Under the pieces are notes generated by a model. The model saw nothing but the letters and a program-made list of their open reading frames with translations, had not been told where the DNA came from and did not search any database. Shown piece after piece: positions 26,735 through 35,257 of a stretch of 64,000 nucleotides of DNA (its first letter is position 1; every line of letters begins with the position of its first letter). This DNA comes from Dysgonomonas sp. PF1-14. Lineage in GTDB: Bacteria; Bacteroidota; Bacteroidia; Bacteroidales; Dysgonomonadaceae. Position numbers and translations under genes: made by a program. Location of the stretch: the NCBI RefSeq assembly GCF_029892965.1, contig NZ_JARXWN010000002.1, forward strand, positions 62,001-126,000. The letters run 5' to 3'.

Positions 26735-27370
26735 TCATTCTTCGCCTTTCAATACCGGTAGTTTAAGATGGTATTTTGTAGCCAGTACCCGTATAAGAAC
26801 GACAAAAAATGCTGTCGAAACCTCTATTATGATAAGGTCTACATTCAGATAGCTCAATATACTAAACAAAATACCCCCTAATATACAAGCTACCGCATAT
26901 AGCTCCTGTGTGAATATAATAGGTATTTCATTGATCAGTATATCGCGGATTATCCCTCCCACTATACCTGTAATGGTTGCCATAGATACACATACCCAGA
27001 TCGGATAATCGAGTGCCATTGCTTTTTCGTAACCTACAACAACGAACAATCCCAAGCCGATACAGTCGAACCAGAATATAGTGTTATTAAGATGAACCAG
27101 ATATTTACGGAAACAAAGCACCACCACAAAGGCAAATAATGTACACCAGATATAACGGCTTGCCTGCATCCAAAAAACAGGAACATCAAGCAAAAGGTCG
27201 CGAAGCGTACCACCGCCTACCGCTGTTACGAAACCGATAACAACAGCCCCGAACCAATCGAACCGCTTAGCCGATGCCAGACGAATACCACTGATGGCAA
27301 ATGCGATAGTTCCCAGAAATTCGATTATATCGACAAGCTCTATCTGGGCGAGATCATTGAAGAGAAACAT
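26735..27370 (-). CDS. TRIC-type cation channel family protein (YicG-like)
   Basis: A 211-residue inner-membrane protein with seven predicted helices formed by two homologous three-helix units plus one. The unit hallmarks are visible: AFAISGIRLASAKRFDWFGAVVIGFVTAVGGGTLRDLLL and GIVGGIIRDIL. Bacterial members (UPF0126) are trimeric potassium or cation channels related to animal TRIC proteins. The neighbours give no functional hint. It is 77 bases downstream of mnmA on the same strand. Confidence 0.92.
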   Translation of the reverse strand: MFLFNDLAQIELVDIIEFLGTIAFAISGIRLASAKRFDWFGAVVIGFVTAVGGGTLRDLLLDVPVFWMQASRYIWCTLFAFVVVLCFRKYLVHLNNTIFWFDCIGLGLFVVVGYEKAMALDYPIWVCVSMATITGIVGGIIRDILINEIPIIFTQELYAVACILGGILFSILSYLNVDLIIIEVSTAFFVVLIRVLATKYHLKLPVLKGEE

Positions 27371-27447
27371 TTAATCTAAATTATAAATTATGAGTTATAA
27401 ATTATGAGTTAATCAGGCAGAAGCATTTGCTAATTTACTAATTATCT

Positions 27448-28521
27448 CTATTCCTCGTTGGCGATCATACCACTACCGATACATAGCTTAGAGTCTGCAT
27501 CATATACCACTCCAAATTGTCCGGCAGCTATACCCTGTATCTTATCATTGGAGCTGATACGGTAAAGATCACCTATCTTCTCTATACGCCCATGTGTAAA
27601 CTCAGGTGTATGACGTATTTTAAAGGTAATATCTTTTGTGCCTTCAAAGTCGCCCCAGATATCTTCTGTTATAAACGAGAATCCGGCCAGATTTACAACA
27701 TCGCCATATTGGGTAGCAGGGTCGTAACCATTGGAAACATAAATAATATTACGCTTAGTGTCTTTTTTGATCACAAACCAAGGGCCACCACTCAGTCCCA
27801 GACCTTTACGCTGTCCGATAGTATGAAACCAGTAACCATCGTGTTTACCTAGTACTTTCCCTGTCTCGAGTTCTACAATCTTTCCTGTACGCTCTCCCAG
27901 ATAACGGCGGATGAAATCATTGTAATTGATCTTTCCCAGAAAACAGATCCCCTGACTGTCCTTACGTTGAGCAGAAGGCAAAGCCTGCTGTGCGGCAATA
28001 GCACGCACTTCACTTTTCAGTAAATCTCCAATCGGGAACATCAGTTTTGAGACTTGCATATAGTCTATCTGCCCGAGAAAGTATGTCTGATCTTTCACAT
28101 GGTCTTTTGCTGTAGATAGCCACGTCTTACCGTCCAGTTCTGTAGTTGTGGCATAATGTCCTGTAGCGATCTTATCGAATTCGTGACCCCATTTCTGTTC
28201 GAAGCACCCGAATTTGATCATCTTATTACACATCATATCGGGGTTAGGGGTAAGCCCGCGCTTTACGGCTTCTATTGTATAGCTTACTACATTTTCCCAA
28301 TATTCTTCGTGTAATGAAACAATTTCCATCTTACAACCATATTTTTTTGCTATATAGGTTGTTATCTCAATATCTTCTTCGGCAGGACAATCGATATAGC
28401 CCTGCTCATCTTCCATACCTATCCGTATATAAAATATCGTAGGATCGTAGCCCTGTTCTTTCAGTTGATGTACAACTACCGAACTGTCTACTCCTCCTGA
28501 TACCAATGCTGCTATTTTCAT
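27448..28521 (-). CDS. mnmA: tRNA-specific 2-thiouridylase MnmA
   Basis: A 357-residue cytosolic enzyme that places the 2-thio group on U34 of tRNA-Lys, -Glu and -Gln, receiving sulfur through a relay. The PP-loop SGGVDSS is at residues 8-14; the two catalytic cysteines are Cys98 (PDMMCNK) and Cys193 (DSQGICFLG). The central domain and the C-terminal beta-barrel ([12 protein letters not shown], then KIRHTPE and the final [17 protein letters not shown]) are complete. Bacteroidota often carry two MnmA paralogues; this window shows one. It starts 44 bases downstream of a small secreted-protein gene pair, and I see no separate promoter. Confidence 0.95.
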   Translation of the reverse strand: MKIAALVSGGVDSSVVVHQLKEQGYDPTIFYIRIGMEDEQGYIDCPAEEDIEITTYIAKKYGCKMEIVSLHEEYWENVVSYTIEAVKRGLTPNPDMMCNKMIKFGCFEQKWGHEFDKIATGHYATTTELDGKTWLSTAKDHVKDQTYFLGQIDYMQVSKLMFPIGDLLKSEVRAIAAQQALPSAQRKDSQGICFLGKINYNDFIRRYLGERTGKIVELETGKVLGKHDGYWFHTIGQRKGLGLSGGPWFVIKKDTKRNIIYVSNGYDPATQYGDVVNLAGFSFITEDIWGDFEGTKDITFKIRHTPEFTHGRIEKIGDLYRISSNDKIQGIAAGQFGVVYDADSKLCIGSGMIANEE

Positions 28522-28565
28522 TTTTCAATTCTCCTCCTTAGAGAACTAAATTTGTTATATTTTCT

Positions 28566-29057
28566 CTACTTTGTCCAGCCTTTCATCACCATTGCTACTC
28601 CTGCTCCAATACCAACAGCAATACGCACAAAGAATTGTCCATCTTTAGCTCTTACATTATAGTCGTATCCGACACGCAAATGTAAGCCTAAGCCATATTC
28701 AAAATGCAGATTTGGGGTCAATACTACTCCATCTTTTGCATGGTTCAACCCAAAGAGATAGCCAGCGTCGAGTCCCGGTTGCACAATAAAAGGTAATTTA
28801 CTTTCATCCAGCACGTAAGGCACAGAAAAAGACGCTGCTTTGAGATTCAATCCGGATATATCACCTGCTTTGGTTGAATATTCTAACCCGCTGGTTAGGA
28901 ATACAGAACCGTTCTTTTCAGGAATCAGCCATGGATATGCTACTGTGGCAACAAACTGGTGTTTCTTGAAATCAGCATATTGATATCCGACTCCAATATA
29001 TTGTCCGAATGCTAATATCGGAAATAATGAAATGAATAGAAGAATACACTTTTTCAT
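28566..29057 (-). CDS. Small outer-membrane beta-barrel-like protein, paralogue 1
   Basis: A 163-residue exported protein; signal peptide residues 1-18 (cut after AFGQ). The mature part has alternating hydrophobic strands typical of a small beta-barrel and the segment DAGYLFGLNHAKDGVVLTPNLHFEYG. It is a clear paralogue of the protein encoded 10 bases upstream (same order of motifs, including YDYNV and FFVRI). No known family is recognised and no function can be given. The pair is likely translated from one transcript that may continue into mnmA. Confidence 0.75.
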   Translation of the reverse strand: MKKCILLFISLFPILAFGQYIGVGYQYADFKKHQFVATVAYPWLIPEKNGSVFLTSGLEYSTKAGDISGLNLKAASFSVPYVLDESKLPFIVQPGLDAGYLFGLNHAKDGVVLTPNLHFEYGLGLHLRVGYDYNVRAKDGQFFVRIAVGIGAGVAMVMKGWTK

Positions 29058-29067
29058 AAGATGTGCT

Positions 29068-29577
29068 TTACCAGATTTTAGTCTTCACAAAATTCTTAAA
29101 CGTACCTATTCCGAAATTAAATCCGAGACGTACAAAAAACTGTTGTTTTCCTCCTGTTACATTAAAATCATATCCGGTCTTTACGAAAACTCCTTTATAA
29201 TCAAAATAGGCATTGGGCGTAATGACTACACCATCTTTCCCATGACGGAAATTGAACAGATATCCGGCATCGCAACCCACCAGTATAGTAAATGGATGAT
29301 CGTTAAACAATGATTCGCTGATAAATGACGTAAACTGTATAGGTTTGATGTTAAGCCCTGCTACTGGAGAGCTTCCTCCTGTATAGTCTATCCCACTTGA
29401 TATATATGAGTTCAACGGATTCTTCTTGTGCCATACAGGAAATGAAGCATTTGCCGCAAATTGTATAGCATTTCCTTTCCCTTTTGCATCTGCATACTGC
29501 GCTCCTATTCCTATCAGCTGTGCGGAACAGGCCAGAGGCAATAACAGAAGTAAAGCAATTATCTTTATAGTTTTCAT
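29068..29577 (-). CDS. Small outer-membrane beta-barrel-like protein, paralogue 2
   Basis: A 169-residue exported protein; signal peptide residues 1-19 (cut after ACSAQ). The core segment DAGYLFNFRHGKDGVVITPNAYFDYKG matches the downstream paralogue, and GYDFNVTGGKQQFFVRLGFNFG near the end fits a barrel strand pair. The two genes are a tandem duplication. A TAATTTTG promoter box lies 26 bases upstream. Function unknown. Confidence 0.75.
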   Translation of the reverse strand: MKTIKIIALLLLLPLACSAQLIGIGAQYADAKGKGNAIQFAANASFPVWHKKNPLNSYISSGIDYTGGSSPVAGLNIKPIQFTSFISESLFNDHPFTILVGCDAGYLFNFRHGKDGVVITPNAYFDYKGVFVKTGYDFNVTGGKQQFFVRLGFNFGIGTFKNFVKTKIW

Positions 29578-29602
29578 GTGCTGCTATTTCTCATTTGAGT
29601 TG

Positions 29603-29610
29603 CAAAATTA
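29603..29610 (-). promoter_or_regulatory. Putative -7 promoter element (TAATTTTG)
   Basis: TAATTTTG on the minus strand, 26 bases before the first small barrel gene. No -33 box at the right spacing. Confidence 0.4.
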
Positions 29611-29679
29611 CACTTTATTTCTCAATTTATAAGCCTGATTATCTTATATAATCACTACAAACAAGTGTTTAAACTCCTA

Positions 29680-30618
29680 TCATTTGGCTTCGGCAACCAC
29701 TTCTTCTTTTTCCACATCGGCACGCGACTTACTCTTCGTTACCAGATATACCCCTCCGAAAATAAAGACAGCGGCTATCAGTTTCTCTACTGTGAAATGA
29801 TCCATCCCCATATAAATGGCGACACCCGAAGCTATGAGCGGCTGCATGTTATTGTACATAGATATAGTTGTAGGGCGTATGCGGCGTTGAGCAAAAGGAA
29901 TCAGTAGATAGGTAAGGAATGTAGCACCTATCAGTGTAAATGAAAGCAACAGGAATGGTGTAGCATCCGACTGATGAAAAAGCGGTGCTTTCAATACCTC
30001 TCCGTAACTGAATGGCAAAGCTGTGATACAGGCAAAGAGGAACATCCATTTCATCATAGTTACCGAAGAATATTTCTCGGACAACGGACGGGTTATAACC
30101 AGATAGAATGCATAGAAAAACTGTGCTCCTGCTATTGCCATATTGCCTGCCATACTTGCATCCTGCCCTGTATCTCCGCTATGGCTCGAGTAAACAAGAA
30201 AAATAGCTCCTGCCGCACCGACAAGCACCCCTCCGGCTTTCATCCATGTGATGGGTTCTTTGAGAACAATAGCAGCTATAATCATGGCAAACAACGGGCT
30301 ACTGGTAGTAATGATGGATGCATCTACAGGTGAGGTCTGTCCCAGCCCATAGGCAAACAGTCCCTGATTGAATACCATTCCGCAAAGTCCGCCGGCAAGC
30401 AGCAGCAACATATCTTTTTTCTCTATCTTTTCGCGAGGCAGGAAAAGCGATACCAACCAAAATGCGATGGCAGCAAATGACATACGCAGGGCTGTCATTG
30501 CCATCGGTGTAAGCAGACCTTCTGCAAACAGATATTTATTGATAGGGATATTCAACCCGAAAATCAGTATAACGACCAGCATTATAAGATTTCCCTGCTG
30601 TTTTTGAGAAAGAGCCAT
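29680..30618 (-). CDS. DMT family transporter (two EamA domains)
   Basis: A 312-residue inner-membrane protein with ten hydrophobic helices in two EamA halves (about 10-140 and 155-290). Family landmarks are FGLNIPINKYLFAEG in helix 1, LLLAGGLCGMVFNQGLFAYGLGQTSPVDASIITTSSPLFAMIIAAIVLKEPI at the end of the first half, and the matching SMYNNMQPLIASGVAIYMG in the second. Such transporters export metabolites or amino acids; the substrate is unknown. It follows the yjdF-like gene by 61 bases on the same strand. Confidence 0.92.
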   Translation of the reverse strand: MALSQKQQGNLIMLVVILIFGLNIPINKYLFAEGLLTPMAMTALRMSFAAIAFWLVSLFLPREKIEKKDMLLLLAGGLCGMVFNQGLFAYGLGQTSPVDASIITTSSPLFAMIIAAIVLKEPITWMKAGGVLVGAAGAIFLVYSSHSGDTGQDASMAGNMAIAGAQFFYAFYLVITRPLSEKYSSVTMMKWMFLFACITALPFSYGEVLKAPLFHQSDATPFLLLSFTLIGATFLTYLLIPFAQRRIRPTTISMYNNMQPLIASGVAIYMGMDHFTVEKLIAAVFIFGGVYLVTKSKSRADVEKEEVVAEAK

Positions 30619-30679
30619 AAAAGTAATTATGAATGATGAATGATGAATTATAAATTATGAATCCACAGAATTGGCATAT

Positions 30680-31285
30680 TTATTCTGTCATTTTTTTTAT
30701 TTGCTTATCCTGCAATTTGGAGAAGAGAATAAGCATACAGATCGCACCTATCGTAGCACAGAGCATATCCGACTGGGTGTCCCATTCGTAGCCCTGCATG
30801 CCGAGAAAATCGTCGGCTCCGTCACCGGACAATACGGCAACCCACCATTCTATAAGCTCGTAGAATGCACTTATCGCCATACAGATGCAAACTACAAAGA
30901 ATGGAATCCAGCTTTTTTTCTTTACCACATCGAGGCGGATTATCAGTTCGCGAGCTATCATGGCAGGAATAAATCCCTGTGCAAAGTGCCCTACTTTATC
31001 GTAATTATTACGGCTCTGGTCAAATACTTCCTTTATCCAATCAAACAATGGTACTCTGGCATAAGAATAGTGTGCTCCTATGAAAAGAATAATCAAATGA
31101 ACAAGGATAAAGAAATAGGTCATATCTGTAAACTTAAACCGCTTGAAAGTCAGTGCCAGAATAGCCACTCCGACCAGACACATACCGGCCTCGAGAAACC
31201 AAAGACCTGTTTCGTAAGCTCCGATACCCGACCAAATGGCTACTGCAAAAAAGATAGCCAGAAATACAATATATTTCTTTTCCAT
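30680..31285 (-). CDS. DUF2238 (YjdF-like) integral membrane protein
   Basis: A 201-residue protein with about six hydrophobic helices. The signatures YDKVGHFAQGFIPAMIARELI and FYELIEWWVAVLSGDGADDFLGMQGYEWDTQSDMLCATIGA, with conserved acidic and His residues at the membrane face, identify the DUF2238/YjdF family of inner-membrane proteins of unknown function. It starts 17 bases after the nitroreductase gene, so it is likely in the ribE-nitroreductase transcript. Confidence 0.88.
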   Translation of the reverse strand: MEKKYIVFLAIFFAVAIWSGIGAYETGLWFLEAGMCLVGVAILALTFKRFKFTDMTYFFILVHLIILFIGAHYSYARVPLFDWIKEVFDQSRNNYDKVGHFAQGFIPAMIARELIIRLDVVKKKSWIPFFVVCICMAISAFYELIEWWVAVLSGDGADDFLGMQGYEWDTQSDMLCATIGAICMLILFSKLQDKQIKKMTE

Positions 31286-31302
31286 CGCTCTGTAAGTTTG
31301 TT

Positions 31303-31857
31303 CTATTTATATGTGTTATAGGAGATTATCTCTTCTGTCGACTTCCGTTTTTTCTCACGTAAGGGTTGAGCCGGATAGCCGATTACAATATCGAGCACTA
31401 CACGTCTATTTTCGGGAATGTTTAGTAGCTTCTTCATTTTAGCTTCGGCAAACCATCCGAGAATGCAACTGCCTAGTCCTTCGGCTTCGGCTGCCAGACA
31501 AATATGCGCTGTGGCAATACCTATATCGAGAAAGGCAAAGTGCTTATCTTTTACCATACCTCCTATACCCGAACTGAGATTGACTTTTTCTTCGACAACG
31601 ATGATATGAACAGGGGCTTGCTTTGTAAAGTGATTCATACCCAATAAACGGGCAGACGCTGCATCAGCAACCTTGTTCTTCAATTCGGGCTCGTCTACTA
31701 CAATGAAATGCCATGGCTGCGCATTGCAGGCAGAAGGTGACAAACGCCCTGCTTCGAGTATGCGTCCAATCGTCTCACGATCTACTGTACGCGAAGTATC
31801 GAATGCACGTGTACTTTGACGGTGTTTTACCAGTTCGTAGAAGTCTGTAGCCTCCAT
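31303..31857 (-). CDS. Nitroreductase family protein
   Basis: A 184-residue FMN-dependent NAD(P)H oxidoreductase. The N-terminal KHRQSTRAFDTSRTVDRETIGRILEAGRLSPSACNAQPWHFIVVDE is the family signature (FMN phosphate contacts through the RQS-R motif), and AEAEGLGSCILGWF is the second conserved block. Members reduce nitro compounds, quinones or flavins. The gene lies 2 bases after the ribE stop codon, so riboflavin synthesis and a flavin enzyme are coupled in one operon. Confidence 0.93.
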   Translation of the reverse strand: MEATDFYELVKHRQSTRAFDTSRTVDRETIGRILEAGRLSPSACNAQPWHFIVVDEPELKNKVADAASARLLGMNHFTKQAPVHIIVVEEKVNLSSGIGGMVKDKHFAFLDIGIATAHICLAAEAEGLGSCILGWFAEAKMKKLLNIPENRRVVLDIVIGYPAQPLREKKRKSTEEIISYNTYK

Positions 31858-31859
31858 AA

Positions 31860-32459
31860 TTAAAGCTGTGTGATGCGGCTTATATATTTACCGATAATAT
31901 CGAATTCAATATTTACTACACTGCCAACCTTAAACTGGTGGAAATTCGTATATTCGTATGTATATGGAATGATAGCTACTTCAAATGTATTGTTAGTAGG
32001 GGCTACGACTGTCAGACTTACTCCGTTTACCGTTACCGAACCTTTATCTACAGTCAGATAACCTTTTTTAGCCATTTCTCGGTCGAAATCGTATTCAAAT
32101 TTGAAATACCAGCTACCATCAGCTTCGCGGATCTCTACACAGCGGGCTGTCTGGTCTACATGTCCTTGTACGATGTGTCCGTCGAGGCGGCCGTTCATCA
32201 GCATACTGCGTTCGAGGTTTACTTTGTCTCCTACCTGCAACAGCCCCAGATTGGAACGTTCGAGCGTTTCTTTTATAGCGGTTACGGTGTATGTATCGCC
32301 ATCAAGATTTACTACTGTAAGGCATACTCCGTTATGAGATACGCTTTGATCTATTTTCAACTCATGAGTGAATGAACACTTCATTGTCAGATGCAGATTT
32401 TCTGCTTCTTTGCGCAACGAAACTACTGTAGCTGCTTCTTCTACTATGCCTGAAAACAT
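31860..32459 (-). CDS. ribE: Riboflavin synthase, alpha subunit
   Basis: A 199-residue enzyme that dismutates two 6,7-dimethyl-8-ribityllumazine molecules to riboflavin. It has the two lumazine-binding barrel repeats: residues 1-97, starting MFSGIVEE and containing SHNGVCLTVV, and about 98-190, with GHIVQGHVDQTARC and VTVNGVSLTVV. Length and start are typical. No FMN riboswitch is visible in the 250 bases upstream; a TACCTTTG box lies 29 bases before the start. Confidence 0.96.
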   Translation of the reverse strand: MFSGIVEEAATVVSLRKEAENLHLTMKCSFTHELKIDQSVSHNGVCLTVVNLDGDTYTVTAIKETLERSNLGLLQVGDKVNLERSMLMNGRLDGHIVQGHVDQTARCVEIREADGSWYFKFEYDFDREMAKKGYLTVDKGSVTVNGVSLTVVAPTNNTFEVAIIPYTYEYTNFHQFKVGSVVNIEFDIIGKYISRITQL

Positions 32460-32487
32460 ATTATTTATATTTTATTTTTTTGCAGTA

Positions 32488-32495
32488 CAAAGGTA
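32488..32495 (-). promoter_or_regulatory. Putative -7 promoter element (TACCTTTG) of ribE
   Basis: TACCTTTG on the minus strand, 29 bases before the ribE start codon. A TTTG lies 29 bases further upstream, too far for a standard -33 box. Confidence 0.55.
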
Positions 32496-32710
32496 CGCAT
32501 TTATTAAATTAAAAGAGAGCATATCAAAAGTAAAATATGCCATCAAAGTGTTTCGCTCTTTGTTATCATGAACGTAATGAAGAAAATCTTCTTTCTGAAA
32601 AAGAGATGCCTGACGACACCACGTTCTGTCGATTTTCAGTTCGCTCCTCAATATGACAAAAAGAATAAAAGACAAAAAATCAAGAGAATTTCATACTCTA
32701 TTAATAATTT

Positions 32711-33391
32711 TCAGCAGATAGCAGAAAGGTTTAATCCTGCATATTTCCTTATAAGTACAATAATAGCATATGCTCTATATAGTTCTTCTACATTAGGACA
32801 ATTTTCGAGATACCCTTTGGGACAGTGATAAGTATAAGTTCTTTTCTTTTTTTTCGTTCTTAGCTCCACTCTGTATATCATACCATCGAGTATTGCAGGA
32901 GCATAATATGGCCACCCAGCTAACTGATTAGGCGGATAGAATACAGCAAGAGTATCGGTTGAATAAATCCTCATCCTGTCTCTTATAGAATCCTGCGTAG
33001 GTAAAGTAAGTACTTGATTTTCTACCAGTTTCGCCCATAACTCGTTCAGTTTTTCACTGTCCAAATCTTTCTTTTTCCAATAAGGGATATATTTATCACC
33101 CTCTTTACGAATAGCTTGGGCATAATATTGTGCTGTCCATTTATTATCTTTCTGTTGCATAACGAATACCGACGGTCCTAACACAGGAGCAGGATCCGTC
33201 CATAAACGGAGTTCGAAGTCATAGTCGTTTTTAAGTTTAAATTCTGTATTTATTTCTTTGTTTCTTCTCCCGAAATTATACCATTTTTTGTTTTTCTCCT
33301 TGAAACTTTTCGGTTCATCTTTAAAATCTATCTGCGAATAAGAAAGATCAGTAAACAAAATTCCTATAATCAGAATCAGTATCTTTTTCAT
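32711..33391 (-). CDS. Uncharacterised exported protein, tandem paralogue B
   Basis: A 226-residue protein counted from ATG 33391, which gives a normal signal peptide (MKKILILIIGILFTDLSYSQ); an earlier in-frame ATG at 33427 overlaps the preceding gene and would disturb the signal. It shares with the upstream neighbour the motifs SQIDF, DYDFELRLW, the identical VLTLPTQDSIRD followed by RMRIY/KMKIY, TLAVFY and a near-identical end (PKGYLE..PNVEE.YRAYAI..LIR). Unknown family and function. Confidence 0.78.
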   Translation of the reverse strand: MKKILILIIGILFTDLSYSQIDFKDEPKSFKEKNKKWYNFGRRNKEINTEFKLKNDYDFELRLWTDPAPVLGPSVFVMQQKDNKWTAQYYAQAIRKEGDKYIPYWKKKDLDSEKLNELWAKLVENQVLTLPTQDSIRDRMRIYSTDTLAVFYPPNQLAGWPYYAPAILDGMIYRVELRTKKKKRTYTYHCPKGYLENCPNVEELYRAYAIIVLIRKYAGLNLSAIC

Positions 33392-33419
33392 AGACCTTAT
33401 ATTAAAAATCATTATTCTT

Positions 33420-34055
33420 TCACTCATCTATACGCTGCCCGAGCTGACGCCTTATCAAAGCAACGATAGCATAAGCCCTGTAAAATTCTTCTACATTGGG
33501 GAATGGCTCCAGATATCCTTTTGGAGAATGGTAATTATACACACGCTGTTTCGTCTTATTTTTCAGTTCATACCGATAACCGATACCGTCGGTAATAGTA
33601 GCTGTCTTATACACATCGGCCTGCGAATAAAAGACGGCGGTGGTATCAGCTGCATATATTTTCATCTTATCGCGAATAGAATCCTGAGTAGGTAGTGTCA
33701 ATACCTTCTGCCGTTCGAGGGCATACCATAATCTATCGAGTCCTTGCTGGTCGACTCCCGATGCTTCCCATGTCTTACTTATACCGTCATATTCTATATA
33801 TCTGGCACTCCACACATCATTTTTTAACCTCAGTATGAATAAAGAATAAAAATTGGCAAGGCCTTCATTCGTCCACAAGCGAAGCTCAAAATCGAAATCA
33901 TTCGTTAGCCCTAGTTTTTGATCTGCCCTGCGGTTCATATCCTGATAATTTGTATGCTTATCATTGACTGATGCAGGATCGTTACGAAAATCAATCTGCG
34001 AGTATGCCTGATATACAAATAAAAGCAACAGGCTTATTGTGAAAAATCGTTTCAT
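33420..34055 (-). CDS. Uncharacterised exported protein, tandem paralogue A
   Basis: A 211-residue protein with signal peptide residues 1-19 (cut after AYSQ). It is the upstream member of a tandem duplication with the gene at 32711-33391: SQIDFRNDPAS, DFDFELRLWTNEG, QKVLTLPTQDSIRDKMKIYAADT and PKGYLEPFPNVEEFYRAYAIVALIRR are shared. It lies 17 bases after the phosphodiester glycosidase-like gene, so the three genes form one operon. Function unknown. Confidence 0.78.
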   Translation of the reverse strand: MKRFFTISLLLLFVYQAYSQIDFRNDPASVNDKHTNYQDMNRRADQKLGLTNDFDFELRLWTNEGLANFYSLFILRLKNDVWSARYIEYDGISKTWEASGVDQQGLDRLWYALERQKVLTLPTQDSIRDKMKIYAADTTAVFYSQADVYKTATITDGIGYRYELKNKTKQRVYNYHSPKGYLEPFPNVEEFYRAYAIVALIRRQLGQRIDE

Positions 34056-34072
34056 AAACTAATATATAAATA

Positions 34073-34816
34073 TTACTTCTTAATATCTTCTGTTACTGCT
34101 ATTATCACTCCGAATTTGCCATCTATCTGCATCCTGTTCTTTTCGGGCAGATACATACGGGAAACAAAGCCATCGAGATACAGCGCATCTGTACACCCCT
34201 GAGACCTGAAATAAGCGGCAAAGTCATAAAGATTAACCTTTGTAACGGATATGGCAAATAGAACTTTACCATCGGGTAATACTCCTACCCCATTGCGGAT
34301 ATGCACATTGGACGAACCTTCTTTGAACTGCGGATGAATCTGCCCGCCGGTGAGCAACATAGGCCCCGACTGTGTGGCATATTTCACTTGTCCGCCGTTC
34401 TCAAAGTTTTCCGTTTTGCACACAGCAGCTTTATTCTCAGTTGTAATATAGAATACACCATTGGGTTTCATATAAAAGTTTCCACTTCCCGAAGCTGTAT
34501 CTAATGGGATCAACTGTAGACAATCTTCTATATAAAGCCCCTGCGGTGTATAGAGCGAATCAAACATTCCTCCGTTCATCGCAAAAATAAGTTTCTTATC
34601 CTTTGTCTCTGCATAGGTCTTCAGATTCTGTATGCTACGGATTATCTTTCCGCTATCATCGCGCCAATAGAATGCCAAGTCCTGCGAACAAGGATCGGCT
34701 ACATAGCTTATGATACGGTCGTCTGCCGGATTCCTATTTGCAGAGCAACTTACAAAACCGACTATCGATAAAATGAGTATTATTAAAGAAAGAGAGAGCT
34801 TATTGTTAAGATTCAT
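34073..34816 (-). CDS. Phosphodiester glycosidase family (NAGPA/DUF2233) lipoprotein
   Basis: A 247-residue lipoprotein; the signal ends at FVSC (Cys24). The NAGPA-like domain covers most of the mature part, with AMNGGMFDS followed by PQGLYIED, TQSGPMLLTGGQ, RNGVGVLPDG and ALYLDGFVSRMYLP, including the conserved acidic residue near its end. Relatives cleave sugar phosphodiesters such as the mannose-6-phosphate uncovering enzyme; bacterial substrates are mostly unknown, with cell-wall or exopolysaccharide phosphodiesters proposed. It leads an operon with two duplicated exported proteins of unknown function. Confidence 0.88.
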   Translation of the reverse strand: MNLNNKLSLSLIILILSIVGFVSCSANRNPADDRIISYVADPCSQDLAFYWRDDSGKIIRSIQNLKTYAETKDKKLIFAMNGGMFDSLYTPQGLYIEDCLQLIPLDTASGSGNFYMKPNGVFYITTENKAAVCKTENFENGGQVKYATQSGPMLLTGGQIHPQFKEGSSNVHIRNGVGVLPDGKVLFAISVTKVNLYDFAAYFRSQGCTDALYLDGFVSRMYLPEKNRMQIDGKFGVIIAVTEDIKK

Positions 34817-34970
34817 TTTATATCACAAATATTCTATTATCAGATTCAGCTTTGTTTATCTATAAAGAAAATAAAGGTAACGAAACTATTCATATAAATA
34901 AAAAGTGAAGCAAAAAAGTTACAATCAAAAAATTAGAACCAATGTGAGTTACTTTTGTTACCTTTTCCTA

Positions 34971-35089
34971 TTGCCTCCTGCTTTAGCTGGAGGTATAAAG
35001 GCTAATTTGTTACATGGCTTTAGCCAAAAAAGGTTTGACTAAAGTCTTTTTTACATAGTTTACACCCCACGACTTAAAAGTCGTGGCAA
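34971..35089. repeat. TTGCC...GGCAA palindrome cluster, copy 1
   Basis: Within the 441-base gap before the PDZ gene. Order: TTGCCTCC/GGAGG hairpin, GGCTTTAGCC (35026-35035), a GACTAAAGTC-type palindrome at 35037-35046, and CCACGACTTAAAAGTCGTGG ending in CAA. It shares this order with 36751-36913 (reverse), 59481-59604 and 63053-63174. No coding potential. The flanks also contain several 'gttacctttgttacc'-like words. Confidence 0.85.
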
Positions 35090-35221
35090 TTAAGAAAAGT
35101 AACAGAAGAATAATGCAAAAGGGTTACCTTTGTTACCTTTTTGATATTAATGGCTCATAAAATCAGTTGCAAACAGATGGCTAATACTCTTATTGTAAGG
35201 GGAGAAATTCAAAAAAAATCA

Positions 35222-35229
35222 TATCTTTG
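35222..35229 (+). promoter_or_regulatory. Putative -7 promoter element (TATCTTTG)
   Basis: TATCTTTG, 28 bases before the PDZ protein start codon; no -33 box at the usual distance. Confidence 0.5.
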
Positions 35230-35257
35230 CCACCTGATTTCCTAACAAAACTGTAAA

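Noticed and set aside
32472-32675. A 67-codon minus-strand frame upstream of ribE
   Set aside because: It overlaps the ribE promoter box and has no recognisable feature.
32460-32710. An FMN riboswitch before ribE
   Set aside because: None of the conserved RFN box sequences (such as AGGGGC...GGTG) is present.
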